Assembly (NCBI RefSeq): GCF_019578655.1
Contig: NC_063264.1
Span: 1,054,001-1,118,000 of the forward strand
DNA from: Ricinus communis
Lineage: Eukaryota > Streptophyta > Magnoliopsida > Malpighiales > Euphorbiaceae
Direction of reading: 5' to 3'
DNA length: 64,000 bases
Shown here: one piece after another, positions 11,324 through 22,284 of the stretch
How positions within the stretch are numbered: the first letter of the stretch is position 1
Layout of the letters: every line of letters starts with the position of its first letter
The notes under the pieces: model-generated
The model's database searches: none
The model's input: only the letters and a program-made list of their open reading frames with translations
What the model was told of the DNA's origin: nothing
Position numbers and translations under genes: made by a program

Positions 11324-11918
11324 ATGGGTGTTGTGACTTTTGAGAAGGAAATTACAACTTCAATCCCACAGGCCAAAATGTTCAAGGCCTTTATCCTTGA
11401 ATCTGACACTCTAATCCCCAAAGTTTTGCCTCAAGTTAGTATAGAGTTCCTTGAAGGAAATGGCGGACCAGGAACTATTAAGAAGACTTCCTTTGCTGAA
11501 GGTTAGATATAATTATTCAAAAGTCATATATTCATTGTTAGATATACATGCATTGTTTAAATTGATAAATAAAAAAGAAAATTAATATTTAGATAATTAA
11601 TGTGTTTTTTCATATTTTTTAGGTGGTGAAGTTAAGTATATTAAAACCAGAATTGAAGCAACAGACAAAGATAATTTCACACACTGCTATAGTGTCATTG
11701 GAGGTGAGCCATGGATGGATGGATTAGAGAAGACTTCTTATGAAATTAAAATAGTGGCTTCTTCTGATGGAGGATCCATTGTCAAAAGCATCAGCAAGTA
11801 CTATCCTAAAGAAGGTTGTGAGATCAATGAAGAAAGAGTCAAGGCTGGAGCAGAGAAGGCCTTCGGCATGTTTAAGGCCGTTGAAGCTTATGTCTTGGCA
11901 AATCCTGATGCTTGTTAA
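11324..11918 (+). CDS. PR-10 / Bet v 1-family pathogenesis-related protein
   Basis: Two exons, 11324-11501 and 11623-11918, encode 157 aa, the usual length of the family. The single GT-AG intron splits a glycine codon at the position typical for Bet v 1 genes. Starting at MGVVTFEKE, the protein has the glycine-rich P-loop-like motif [10 protein letters not shown] at about residues 46-55 and the C-terminal helix ending [15 protein letters not shown]-10 proteins are small cytosolic proteins that bind hydrophobic ligands in a large cavity and are often induced by pathogens, wounding or development; some have ribonuclease activity in vitro. A clean TATA box lies upstream. This is the functional-looking copy of a tandem pair; the other copy (13528-14063) is broken. 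Confidence 0.95.
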
Positions 11919-11930
11919 TTTGAATCTGTC

Positions 11931-12749
11931 CAACTTGAAGTGAAGAATTAGTTTTCATGTTTTCTTTTATTTATTGTGTAATATTTATTTTTCTTTACTT
12001 TGGCTTCACAATAAAAATTTAAAATTCTATACTTGTATTGACCGGTTGGTTTATGCTCTAATTATAGAGTATAAATCCAAGTTCACAATAAATATTTCGT
12101 AATTTCCTTTGTTTAGTTATTCTGTATTTTCAATTTTACGCTATTATATTTTTTTTCCTTTTTATTTTGTTAAACTAAATATTTTCTCTATTTATTTTTA
12201 TCAACAAATAACTAGTAAATGGAATAATTTAAGAACTCAAAATTCTAGAATTTCATTTGTTTAGAATTTCATAAGTCGATTTTATATGTAAATAAATCAA
12301 TCTTTAAAAATTCCATTTGTTTAAAGAATTATATATAAAAGTAAATCTATTATGATTCAGTGAAAAATTTATTTAATCTGACTTTATGTATCAATTTTTT
12401 TTTCAAAGTGTATTAAACATATTTTTTTTTAGTTTAACTAAAATGCATAATTTTATAAACCAAATAGAATTTTTATTTTTAAAAAATAATCCATGAACTA
12501 GTTAATTATTGACAAAATGAATAGAAGGGATATTTATTATAACCAATTAAAAATAAAAAATATAATTAAAAAAAATAAAATACAAGAGAGTATTTATTAT
12601 GTACCCTAAAAGAAATATAATTGAAACACGAAACAAAATTTAAAAAATACGACCATGTCAATTAGCCCTTACAATAATGCCGATTCAAACCTAGTATCGA
12701 TCAAATATTGGAATATGTTTCGAACTGGTCTTGAATGCCGATTTCCGAC
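11931..12749. other. AT-rich spacer between the PR-10 duplication units
   Basis: Contains the PR-10 3' UTR with AATAAA-like signals (near 12009 and 12086) and then very AT-rich DNA. Nothing else is recognised. Confidence 0.5.
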
Positions 12750-14075
12750 AAAATAAGCAGCCCGCATTGACCATGGAAAAAAGAAAACCGATCATGTTTT
12801 CATAGTAATTAGGATAGCATAGTTTAGTTCTGTCACTTTTTGTTACATAATCTTGTCTGGTTATCTTTCTCTCGCTAGATAAAACATAAAATTTAATCAT
12901 CTTTAAAGTTAATTCTAATCACAAAAGAGGGTGGCTTCTTATTAATAATGGTTTCCATTCTTATTAAAATAATAGTCCAAAGAAACTAGGCAAGTAAGAT
13001 GTTTTACTTAAATGACAACATGAATTCATTCAGAAAATACAACAGGGGAGATTTGAAATGCTATAAACTGTTAATACTTAGGCAAAATGAGTGACTGAAA
13101 TGCTATAAGCTATTCTTTTCCTTTTTATTTCTTTGGCAAAATAAATCCGTCGTGAATTGCTATATGCAGTAAGACCATTCAATTCCATGTAAATGTATTA
13201 TTCATTTCTATTACCACTTATTTAGAATACAGGTTCAGAAAATAAATTAATTAATTAATGTTACCATTCTTCATGATGCTGTCAAAAGGGACTATTTCTA
13301 GAAGGTAAACGAATCATATTAATTAACGTATATCAGCAACCCACCTTTTAATTTTATTCATGATCTCTCTACAGGGAATAGTTTGACAACAAACCGTGGC
13401 TCCCGTTCTATTAATACTTCCCCTTAGCTCTTGCATTTTGCCACACCTCACTTCCATATACGTTCTCCAAACCTTTCAACCCTGTTTCTTGTTCATTCCC
13501 TTCGCTTGATCTTTTACTAAAGCCACCATGGGTGTTGTGACTTTTGAGAAGGAAATTACCACTTCAATCTCACAAGCCAAAAACATTTAAAGCTTTTATC
13601 CTTGAATCTGACACTCTTATTCCCAATCAAGAAGACTACCTTTACCGAATGTTAGCTTTAATTGTTTTATATCTTTAGTGCTATATATAGGTGCATTGCT
13701 AAAATTAATAACTTTAAAAGCAATTATAATATTTGAATGAATTATATGCTCTATCATGGGTTGCAGGAAGGTAGTGAGATTAAACATATTAAAACCAAAG
13801 TTGAATCAACGAATAAAGACAACTTCACACACTGCTACAGTGTTATTGGAGGCGAGCCATGGATGGATGAATTAAAGAAGACTTATTATGAAATTAAAGT
13901 AGTAGCTTCTTCTGACGGAGGATCCATTATCAAAAGCATTAGCAAGTACTATCCAAAAGAGGGTCATGAGCTCAACGAAGAAAGAATCAAGGCTGGAGCA
14001 GAGAAGGCCTTTGGTATATTTAATGCTATTGAAGCTTATGTCTTGGCAAATTCTGATGTTTAATCTTGAAGTTAA
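12750..14075. repeat. Tandem segmental duplication, unit 2 (PR-10 pseudogene with upstream DNA)
   Basis: The partner of the unit at about 10,258-11,930. Promoter, leader, first exon, intron position and second exon all align with unit 1. Confidence 0.7.
13528..14063 (+). pseudogene. PR-10 / Bet v 1 pseudogene
   Basis: A diverged duplicate of the PR-10 gene at 11324-11918. The ATG and [18 protein letters not shown] are intact, but an inserted base after AAGCC brings in a TAA at codon 21. Compared with the intact copy, a stretch of roughly 55-60 bases carrying the glycine-rich P-loop has also been deleted from exon 1. Exon 2, from about 13771, remains a clean reading frame that still resembles the intact copy closely ([34 protein letters not shown]). 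This suggests fairly recent inactivation or a slowly decaying half. The TATA box is also weakened. Confidence 0.92.
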
Positions 14076-14993
14076 TAACTGGTTTTTATATTTACTTATA
14101 TATTTTTTTTCGAGTGAAAGGTCAAACCGCTATTGACCCGATAATTAAAGTTTGGAGTTGTATTAAATAATTGGTTTGTGTTATATCAATAGATTAATTA
14201 AGAAGTGTGAACTCAATATCAAAATAAATGCACTTCTACTTAAAATGATGGATTCTTTGATTCTTCCTAAGATATTATCAGATTTTTAGCATGACCGGCC
14301 AAAATTTTTAAATTTTTAAATTCTTCGTTTTCTCTCACAGTTGGTGAATTGCGAATCTGACTCTTCAAATTCTAGTTGACAGCTGCAACAATAACAAAGA
14401 AGCAGTCCCTTGGGAAATTTTTCTTGAGGAGATTACTGAAGGTGCTAAACAAGTTAATGAACTAGCCATACACAGAATTTTTATGGCTTTGACATTTGAT
14501 CCTGACACTTGTTGTTTTGCTAAACCCAAGCTTTTTGTAATTTTTGTTATACCCTTTTTAGGCGTTGAGCCACTCTTAATGCCAATTTCCATTTCTATTG
14601 AAACAAAAGAGCATGAAAAGGACAATCAACCAAAGGTAAGGTGATCAACCAAACGTCAGGACTCCAACGGAAGAAACAGAAAGAAGCAAGTTTCAAAAAA
14701 TCAATAGTTCATTCATATAATGATAACCTCAGATAGAACAAGCTGGTATTATAATTCATATAACGTTTCCATTCCCTTTATCCCCAATTCTACAAAGTGT
14801 TGTCTTTTTGTAAATAAAAAAAAAGAAACAAAAAATACTTTTACATACCACAACAAAACGAAAGCACAAATCTTCTTGCATTCCCAAAATTTATTGATAT
14901 CATTTTCCCAGGGACAGCAAACCTGTTATATTTATTTATTGGGTAAAGGCATGTTTATTTTTACAACTAAAAAGATTTATAAACCAACAAAAC
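14076..14993. other. Intergenic; contains one coding-like open stretch
   Basis: On the plus strand about 14,373-14,640 stays open and reads like protein (KEAVPWEIFLEEITEGAKQVNEL), but it has no start codon at its head and no recognised family. It is not called as a gene; see the findings. Confidence 0.35.
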
Positions 14994-16994
14994 CTATAAC
15001 TTGGATGAAGGTTTCTTTGCACTCCGACCAGCTATAAACTCCTGCATTTTCTTAAACTGCTCCTTTGTCATTCCATTGTAATAGTCATGTGCCCTCTCCT
15101 GATATACCATTTAAAACACAAGTACAAAAGGTTAAACACTTAAAATTTTAACAGTATAACTAAAGCATCAAAACTGAAAACAATCAACTCAAGAAGGTAA
15201 AATTACTATACTTCTTAACTAGTGAAAATGCTTAAGAGTCGACTAATGAAAATGGAGAGATCTAAGTCAGAACTAAGTAATGAAAATATCAAAGGAAATG
15301 AGTCGCTAAATCAATATATAAAAGGCCTTGGTTTCTATCTTCAATCTCCCCGCCCAATTTACAGAAATAGCAGTAAGTCAGTCAAATAATGGATCACCAA
15401 GAACAGAGTTAAAACAAGCAACAACAAACATTGCTGAACCTGTAAACTAGCGAAGGCAACATATAGCGAGTCTTTCAAATAGTGGAGAACCAAAAAAACA
15501 GGAATTAATATAAGCCACAGGAAGTATCATCTCTGTTGGTTCACATATGTCATTAATATCCCAGGTACGTAATAGATAAGTACCTTTTCTAAAGAAAGAG
15601 CATGACCCAGGTCCATTTTCAAGCCATCATTTATGACAGACTTATATCTCCGTACCAAATCTTGATTGTTTTTAATTATAGCTTGTGCAATCTCTTCAGC
15701 TTTCGTTAATAGTTCACTCTCTTCGACAACATAGTTAACCAAGCCCCACTTCTCAGCCTGCTCTGCATTTATTGGCATCGCTGTTAATGATGCTTCACGA
15801 GCCCTACCAGCTCCTATTATCCGCGGAAGCTTCTGTGAAAGACCCCATGATGGAAATATACCAAACCTGCTACAGCAATTAATATGTTAAAACAAGAATA
15901 AATACTTATCCACTACACAAAATCCAAAATCCTGATATTAATAAGTATGGAATATTCCCTCCATCCCAATATGATAGTCACTTTCATTTTACATGTGAAT
16001 TAAAAAACACAATTTTCTTATTCAATGTTATTAATTTTTTTTATAAACATTTCTTATTATGCTTTTCATAAAAACTACAATTTCAAAATGAAACATATAA
16101 AAATTAATTAGATTTTATAATATTTATACTAAACTAGTAACAATTAGAAAAGGAAAGTAAACTAAATTTTACAGCGGATAGGGTAACCAATAAGTTTTTA
16201 GCTTCATGGTATTATATACTACGCTGTAGGATGTGAGTTTTTGAGTTCAATCTTAGGGCTTATTTAACTAATAACAAAATCAGTGTGTAATTAAATTCAT
16301 ATAAATTATACAATCTCAATCTTCAAACTACATCATTAATATAACCACGGAACCTTATTAATTAGTTAGCAGCATTGACAATGATCGTTTGGTATGAATT
16401 AAAGTTAACAAAATCAATCAAAGTAAAAATTTTGCTACAAAGCCCCAAAAAAATTTAGTATTTCAATGGAAGTTAGACCATTCAAATTCCAAATCCGTCA
16501 CAGTTTGTGCAAAAAGACACTGAATTTGAAGCTAAAGTATGCCCCCCAAAAAAGTAATTTAAAAAAAAAAAAAGTAACACAAACCTGGCATGAGTATCCA
16601 TAAATTTGGCACCTTTAGCAGCAACCAGAATATCACAAGCAAGTGCAATTTCAAACCCGGCAGTTACAGCAAATCCATTAATCGCACCGATAATAGGTTT
16701 TTGACAAAGTTCCATCTGCGCAACCGGGTCGGACTCCACATCCTTCACATCTCCCTTAAAAACATCCTCAGCAGAGGTCAAATCAACCCCCGAACAGAAC
16801 GCCCGACCCGATCCTGTTAAAATAATAACCCGCACCGAGTCATCAAGAGCCAAGGCTTTGATCTCCTTAGCCATACGCGTCATCATGGACTTTGTCAAGG
16901 AATTAAGGGATTTAGGACGGTTTATCGTGATTTTTGCGACGCCATTTTTGTCTCGGGATACGAGAATCAGGGTTGCTGCTCCGGGTTGAGCCAT
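14994..16994 (-). CDS. ECHIA: Peroxisomal enoyl-CoA hydratase/isomerase (ECHIA-like)
   Basis: Three exons, 16994-16585, 15866-15584 and 15098-14994, join in frame to give 265 aa, the same length I recall for Arabidopsis ECHIA (At4g16210). A crotonase fold is plain: the CoA/oxyanion segment GSGRAFCSGVDL (residues 61-72) and GAINGFAVTAGFEIALACD with Glu115 in the place of the first catalytic glutamate of classical hydratases. At the place of the second catalytic glutamate there is His135 (THARFGIFPSWG), as in ECHIA-type proteins. The C-terminus KKPSSKL is a canonical PTS1 signal, so peroxisomal import is expected. Predicted role is hydration or isomerisation of 2-enoyl-CoA in peroxisomal beta-oxidation. 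Exon junctions are GT-AG; intron 1 (718 nt) carries a SINE-like fragment. Confidence 0.93.
16180..16280 (+). repeat. SINE-like fragment in enoyl-CoA hydratase intron 1
   Basis: TAGCTTCATGG near 16199 resembles a Pol III A-box with one mismatch. GAGTTCAATCT about 40 bases later resembles a B-box. The spacing is compatible with a tRNA-derived SINE head, but ends and target duplication are unclear. Confidence 0.25.
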
Positions 16995-17797
16995 TATTTC
17001 GGTTTCTTTTTTCCTTTTTCTTAATTCACTTTGAGAGCGGGAAATTTTGCGTTTTCTGGCAATGGAATTTTGCGTTTCTTATGGAGGATTGCGGGTGTAT
17101 TGAAATGGGCGTCAATTGCATGCCTTATCGACGACGTTTGATTTGGCGGCGGTCCAGTGCGGGGCTTAAGATGAAAGATAAGATCATCCATGTGTCGTTT
17201 GTCGTTTTAACCAGGGAACAATAGGACTGGACCACTGTTTTGAATAATTCGTTTAGACAAAATCCCATTGGTTAGTATTATAAGCCGGTTTATATAAATT
17301 TAAAAATCAATATGTCAATAATTTATTATATATAAATTTTGCATGTTTTTAAAGAAAATATAAACACCAAATAAATTGTGCTATAATTTTATATAAGCAT
17401 GATTTTAGACTATTTTTAGATAAGTGTTTTATTTAAAGTAAATGGATATATAATTTATTTTAATTTTCACCCATCAAATTTGCTTAAACTTAACTAAATG
17501 GATTTTTAAAGGATTATAAAAAAAAGCGCTAAAAATATTTTCTTATAGTCTTTTTACGATTTTCTTTTCAAAGTTACTTTTTAACTTCTTTTTTTTCAGA
17601 AAAACTATTTATACTATTATTTTCAAAATTGTATTATAATATTTATTTGGTATTTTATTAAAATTTTTAATATATTTATATTATTGTTAAATATATTTTT
17701 AAATTTTATTTAAATTTTATTTTTTATTTTAAACTACAATTGATATTGTTATGATATTTTTTTAAAAGATACATCTACATATTATCAAAATACAATA
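16995..17797. other. Upstream region of the hydratase gene, then AT-rich repeat-like DNA
   Basis: 16995-17230 is relatively GC-rich and is probably the hydratase promoter/leader. 17270-17797 is strongly AT-rich and resembles the degenerate tandem array on the other side of the LTR. Confidence 0.5.
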
Positions 17798-17802
17798 GTT
17801 GC

Positions 17803-20643
17803 TGTAATACCCAAAATTTTTATATATTTAATAATGAGTTTTTATTTAAGTTAATTTTAGCTTTATTTTTATTCAGTTTAATTGGAATGATTTAAATACA
17901 AATTTTGAATTTTAATGTTAGACAAATAAATGAGTTATTTTCCATATCCAATTAGTTTGATTTTTAAGGAGTTAATTAAATAAATTATTTGAGGAATAAA
18001 TTATATTTTTATTTGGTTATTCAAATTTTTTTGAAATGTATATTTATATAAATAAAATTATATATTGGAAAATTTTGGAAGAAATTGTAAATGATTTTTT
18101 TATAAAAGAATTTTGGAGAAATTGGTATTTTAATTAATTAGTGGTATTAAATTTTAAGTTGAAAATTTATTATTTAAATTAATTTTGTGTTAGCACTAAA
18201 TTGGAAATTTATTTCAGAATAAGGATTGAAAGTATAATTTTATTTTTATGGGATTTTAATGAAAATTTGCGAGTTTGGTATTTTTGTAAATAAATATGTC
18301 GGTCAGGGGTATTTATGTAATTGTATATTTTCAATAATTCTAATTTGACCAAAATTAATTAGTTAAGGGCTTAATTGGAAGGATAAAGGAAAGTTTAGGG
18401 GTTAAATGAGATTTTTTCTGGATGGAATTGTAAGTAATTAAGAAAGTTGAGGGACCAAATTATAATAAGGAAAAGTTTAGGGGTCAAAAGTCGATATTGA
18501 AGAAAGGAAGAAGAGAGGCATCGGGGAGAGAGAAGCGGGGCACCGGGAAGAGAGAGAGAGAGCCGATGGGCGCGATCTTAAAGCGGGCGTCAGTGCGACG
18601 GCGGCGTGGCCGGAGGAAGTGTGGCAGCGGCTTCCAGGCATGTTTTCGGCCGTTTCTGGCGGCCTTTCCGACCGATCTCGGTGGCGATCGACTCTCCTCG
18701 AAAAGAGCTTCCTTTTGGTGGCCGGAGGAGAGAGTTCCAGCGTAGTGGAGGCAGCCGCATTTTTCGGCTTTTTCGGCGAGCTCCGGCGGAGGATGTATCC
18801 CAACTTTCCTCAGCTTAAGCTTCGCAATGGCACCAGTTTCGTGGCGATCGGGCTTCGTTTGTGAATCAACGGCCGAGATCGTTTACAAATATCTTCGGAC
18901 GATCGGGTGTCAAATCAGAAAATCAGAAGCGGGGATCATCATCAACGCTTCGTTGTGAGTCCGAGGTGTGTTCGGATCGTCGATCGGACTCCGGCGGCCG
19001 GAGACGAGTCGACCGAGCGATCGAGCGTCTCGGTAATTTTCTCTGGCCCGTTGATCTTGGAAATCCTTTGATTTAGAATTGTGCTTATTGTTTTGTGTTG
19101 AGTATTTAATATTTGTGAGTCAAAAATAATTATCTGTCAGTTTGCCTGCCTCGTATTTTGTGCTGTGTGGCGGAGTTGGAAAAATAGTGAAGTTTGGGGA
19201 CCCAACTCCCGTTTTTTGAATTGTTAAGTATTTGAAGTGTTTTTCTGGCAAGTCCTGGACCCATTTTTACGGGGGGTAATGTCCATATTGTAGGGGAGGT
19301 TCTGCCAGATTTTCAGTAGAATTATCCCGAGTCGAGATTCTTAGACAGTCAGTCCTAAGAATCTAGGCCTAGAATTAATGGTTAATTGTTTCCGCGTTTT
19401 GATAAATTATTTTCCGTGATTAGATGATCTTCTGTTCGGCTTACTCCAACCGAGAGTTAGGAGGTCGCCAAACCTGTGAGATAAAGTCATATATCGCTTA
19501 TGCACGTGTCATGCATAAAATTTGATTTGCTACTGTGATTGTTCATTTGCAATTTCAATTATTCATTTAATTATTATTATATGCATGATGCTTTTTAATT
19601 ACTATTTAAATATGTTCTTTCTTTATCACCAATTTTAATATTGCATGATAACTCGGGACGGGACAACAGTAGAACATAAGAGTTGGATGAGTGTTCCAAT
19701 ATAAATCTGAGAGAGATAGGGAAAGGGTAAATAGGTAAAATTTTAAGAAAGAAAGATTAGGACCTGCCCTGGTCGAGCATCGCTCTCTGGGCTTAGTTGA
19801 GTGTGGTTGCCGAAGTAAAGGTTCTTGGTCGAGCATTGCTCTCTGGGCGCTGACATATTTGGATACTTAAGTGACCAGACTGGAGGTAAGGTCTCTGATT
19901 GAGCTTGCTCTCTGGGCGCCAGTCTTATTGGATAAGAGAGCCGAAAGGCTAAGGCTGAGAGTTAAGTGATCGAACTGGAGGTAAGGTCCATGATCGAGCT
20001 TGCTCTCTGGGCACCAGTCCTGTTGGAATGAGAGATTGAGATGTTAGAGTTGAGGTTAGTCGAGACATAAGTGTTGAAATAAATCGAGATGTTAGAGTTG
20101 GGATTAGGGTTCTACTGAAGTACTCCGTCCCGTTACATGTGGAATTATTTTTAGGTAAGCATGGCATAACACGTATGGTTAGCATAACTTATTAATTATT
20201 TTAAAAATTAAATATTGAGATGTTTGAAACTGTTTTAGATATATGATTTTAGCTCACTCTCGAGACTGACAGTCTCCATTTACTGTTTTTCAGATTCATG
20301 ACTGTTAGTTTTCCCGCGACTCTTATTCAGTAACCCGACTCCTTCATCATCGGGTGGTGTTTGATTTGGTATGTTAAATTGTAAAAATCTTAGATCCTCC
20401 ACAGTAGTAATAGTAGGGATATCAGTGGTAATTTTCTGTAGTTTCGGGTCTCGCCTAATTTTTCTGGCAGACCGAAATAATTATGTAAAATGTAACTATT
20501 AAGATAATTTGTGGCTTTAATAATATTAATTTGAGATGAGATTTGATTGAGTTAGTGAGTGTTTGGCTTACTACGGGATTCGGTGGCCTTAAGCCTACCC
20601 ATTTCCTAGTGCCGGTCACGGGCCCTCGAGTGGGGTCGTGACA
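17803..20643 (+). mobile_element. Solo LTR of a large LTR retrotransposon (probably Ty3/gypsy)
   Basis: The 2,841-bp segment begins TGTAATACCC and ends GTCGTGACA, the canonical TG...CA of an LTR. It is flanked on both sides by the same 5-bp duplication GTTGC (17798-17802 and 20644-20648). No gag, protease, RT or integrase reading frame lies inside, and the start and end sequences are not repeated within it, so it is a single LTR left by recombination rather than a full element or a short LARD. A CpG-rich block at about 18,480-19,040 contrasts with the AT-rich flanks. Such long LTRs are typical of plant gypsy lineages such as Tekay, but the lineage is inferred. Confidence 0.88.
19770..20040. 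repeat. Internal repeats of the solo LTR with GAGC-GCTC palindromes
   Basis: Four copies of a motif close to GAGCWTKGCTCTCTGGGC occur near 19,773, 19,831, 19,898 and 19,996. The last two sit in a longer shared block (ACTGGAGGTAAGGTC before, GGGC-CCAGTC after). Each contains the small inverted repeat GAGC/GCTC. Confidence 0.75.
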
Positions 20644-20648
20644 GTTGC

Positions 20649-21200
20649 TATAAAAAAACGTGTAATATTATTTAACTCATGAATATTAAATATAAAAATA
20701 TAAAATAAAGACGATAAATTTTTCTCATTTGACTGATTCTATAGTAATATGAATTAAAATAATATTTTTTAGTATTTTATAAATATATTTTTAATATATT
20801 TTTTCAAATAAAATTCTAAAAGATAAATTTATAACAATACAAGTTAAAATTAATAAACTTTTGATATCTTTTAAATATATTTTTAGTATTTTTTGCTAAC
20901 AGAAACTTTAAAAAGAAATACTGGATTCACAGTAATTCAAAATAAAAATAATATCCTTTCGGTATTATATTTTTCTTTTAATATATTTTAGATATCTTTT
21001 TAGTTTTTTTCTTACGAAATTTAAAAAAATAAAAAAGATATAAAATAAAAACTGAAATCTCAATACTACAATTTTCTTTTGAAATATCGTTCGGATAATA
21101 TTGTAAATATATTTTTGGTATTTTTTTTTTCACAAAATTATGAAAAGAAACCGTATGAACAAAAAAGTTTAAAAGTAATCGTAATTTTTTTTAACTATAT
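20649..21200. repeat. Degenerate AT-rich tandem repeat, period about 95-100 bp
   Basis: Blocks starting with an AATT/GTTAAAAT-A-AATA motif, followed by a GGTATTTT-AAATATATTTTTAGTATTTTTT-like core and an AAAATTTTAAAAAG end, recur near 20,742, 20,837, 20,931 and 21,044. The copies are strongly diverged. The solo LTR was inserted next to or within this array. Confidence 0.45.
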
Positions 21201-22284
21201 TTTACTTTTCTTTCAGAAAGATATTGCATCATAAGAATTCTTTTTAATTAAATTATTAATTTATCTGATATGAAAATATTGAGTGATTTCAATTCAATGA
21301 GCAATGATTAAGTTGGAGATTGACTCGGCTCAATTCCATTATAATCATATGAAATTAATTTATTGCTCAAATTTATACCAAATTAAATAATTATTGCTTC
21401 AATAATAAGAAAAGCAAATGCCAATTAGCCAATTTAATTAAATATTGAGAGATAAAAGAGTTATTATCCTTTTAGTTTGTGCTGAATCAAATAAACCGAA
21501 TTTAACTTTTTAATAAATATATTCATAATTTTCAATTTAAAAGTTATTTTAAATTAAATATATTTTAACGTGTAATTCACTCTTCATAAAATACTTTAAA
21601 ATGATGTTAAAGTTATTTATTTCTTATATTAATTTAATCATTTTTAAAAAAAAATTAGAATTAAGAAGACAAAACTCTCTTCTCCCTGTTTACATTGCTT
21701 TTCATCAACCATCACTGTCACTGCATCGTCCCCCAAACCCTTCGTTGCCCATCTCATGTCACTTCTTGATCCCTAACACCAACCGGTCCAATTCTCCCAA
21801 CAAAAAGAAGGAATTCAATGTCAAAACCAAAATAAATTTGCAATCAAATCAGTCTAATCCTTCCAACGAAAGAAAACAACACTAAAAAAAAAACAAAAAA
21901 AAAAAAATCAAGAAACACATGATTCAGATGGTCAGATTCAACGCCTAACATATGGACAACAGATCTAACAAGAGCAAGAAATATCCAAATCAGTTTGATT
22001 GATATGTATTCGTGACAAGGATAGGAACTAAATACTTTGTTGTTCAAAGTCGTTGAGAAAGATAATCTTATTTGGCGTAATAAGAACAGGCATGATTGGA
22101 TGCACTGAAAATGTATGAGTTATTAATGATTTTCCGGAAAATAGGAGTCTCAACTCCTGAAATAGGATATATCATCAGAGTTTAATTCAATTATATTCTA
22201 TCATCAATTACCAATAAGAAGTAAGAATTCCTGATAACTTCCTGCGTGGGAAATCTTGTACTTGCCCAACTTGAAATTGGTAGA
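21201..22284. other. Intergenic, no gene recognised
   Basis: AT-rich DNA and a C-rich patch (about 21,660-21,800). Short open frames there have no recognisable domain. The right end holds the GDSL gene's 3' flank. Confidence 0.5.

Larger units (their letters stand above)
10258..11930. repeat. Tandem segmental duplication, unit 1 (PR-10 gene with upstream DNA)
   Basis: Matches unit 2 (about 12,750-14,075) through several anchors in the same order: the ATTGACCATGGAAAA block, ATGAATTCATTCAGAAAA, TCTAGAAG before the promoter, the CTCTTG-ATTTTGCCACACCTC leader, and the whole PR-10 gene. Unit 1 has 0.3-0.5 kb of extra AT-rich DNA relative to unit 2. Limits are approximate. Confidence 0.7.

Noticed and set aside
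18477..19076. Arg/Ser-rich open frames in the GC-rich part of the solo LTR
   Set aside because: Several overlapping frames on both strands with no domain; explained by local GC richness that removes stop codons.
17803..20643. Full-length LTR retrotransposon or LARD
   Set aside because: The beginning and end are not direct repeats of each other, and no primer-binding site or polypurine tract was found; solo LTR explains the structure.
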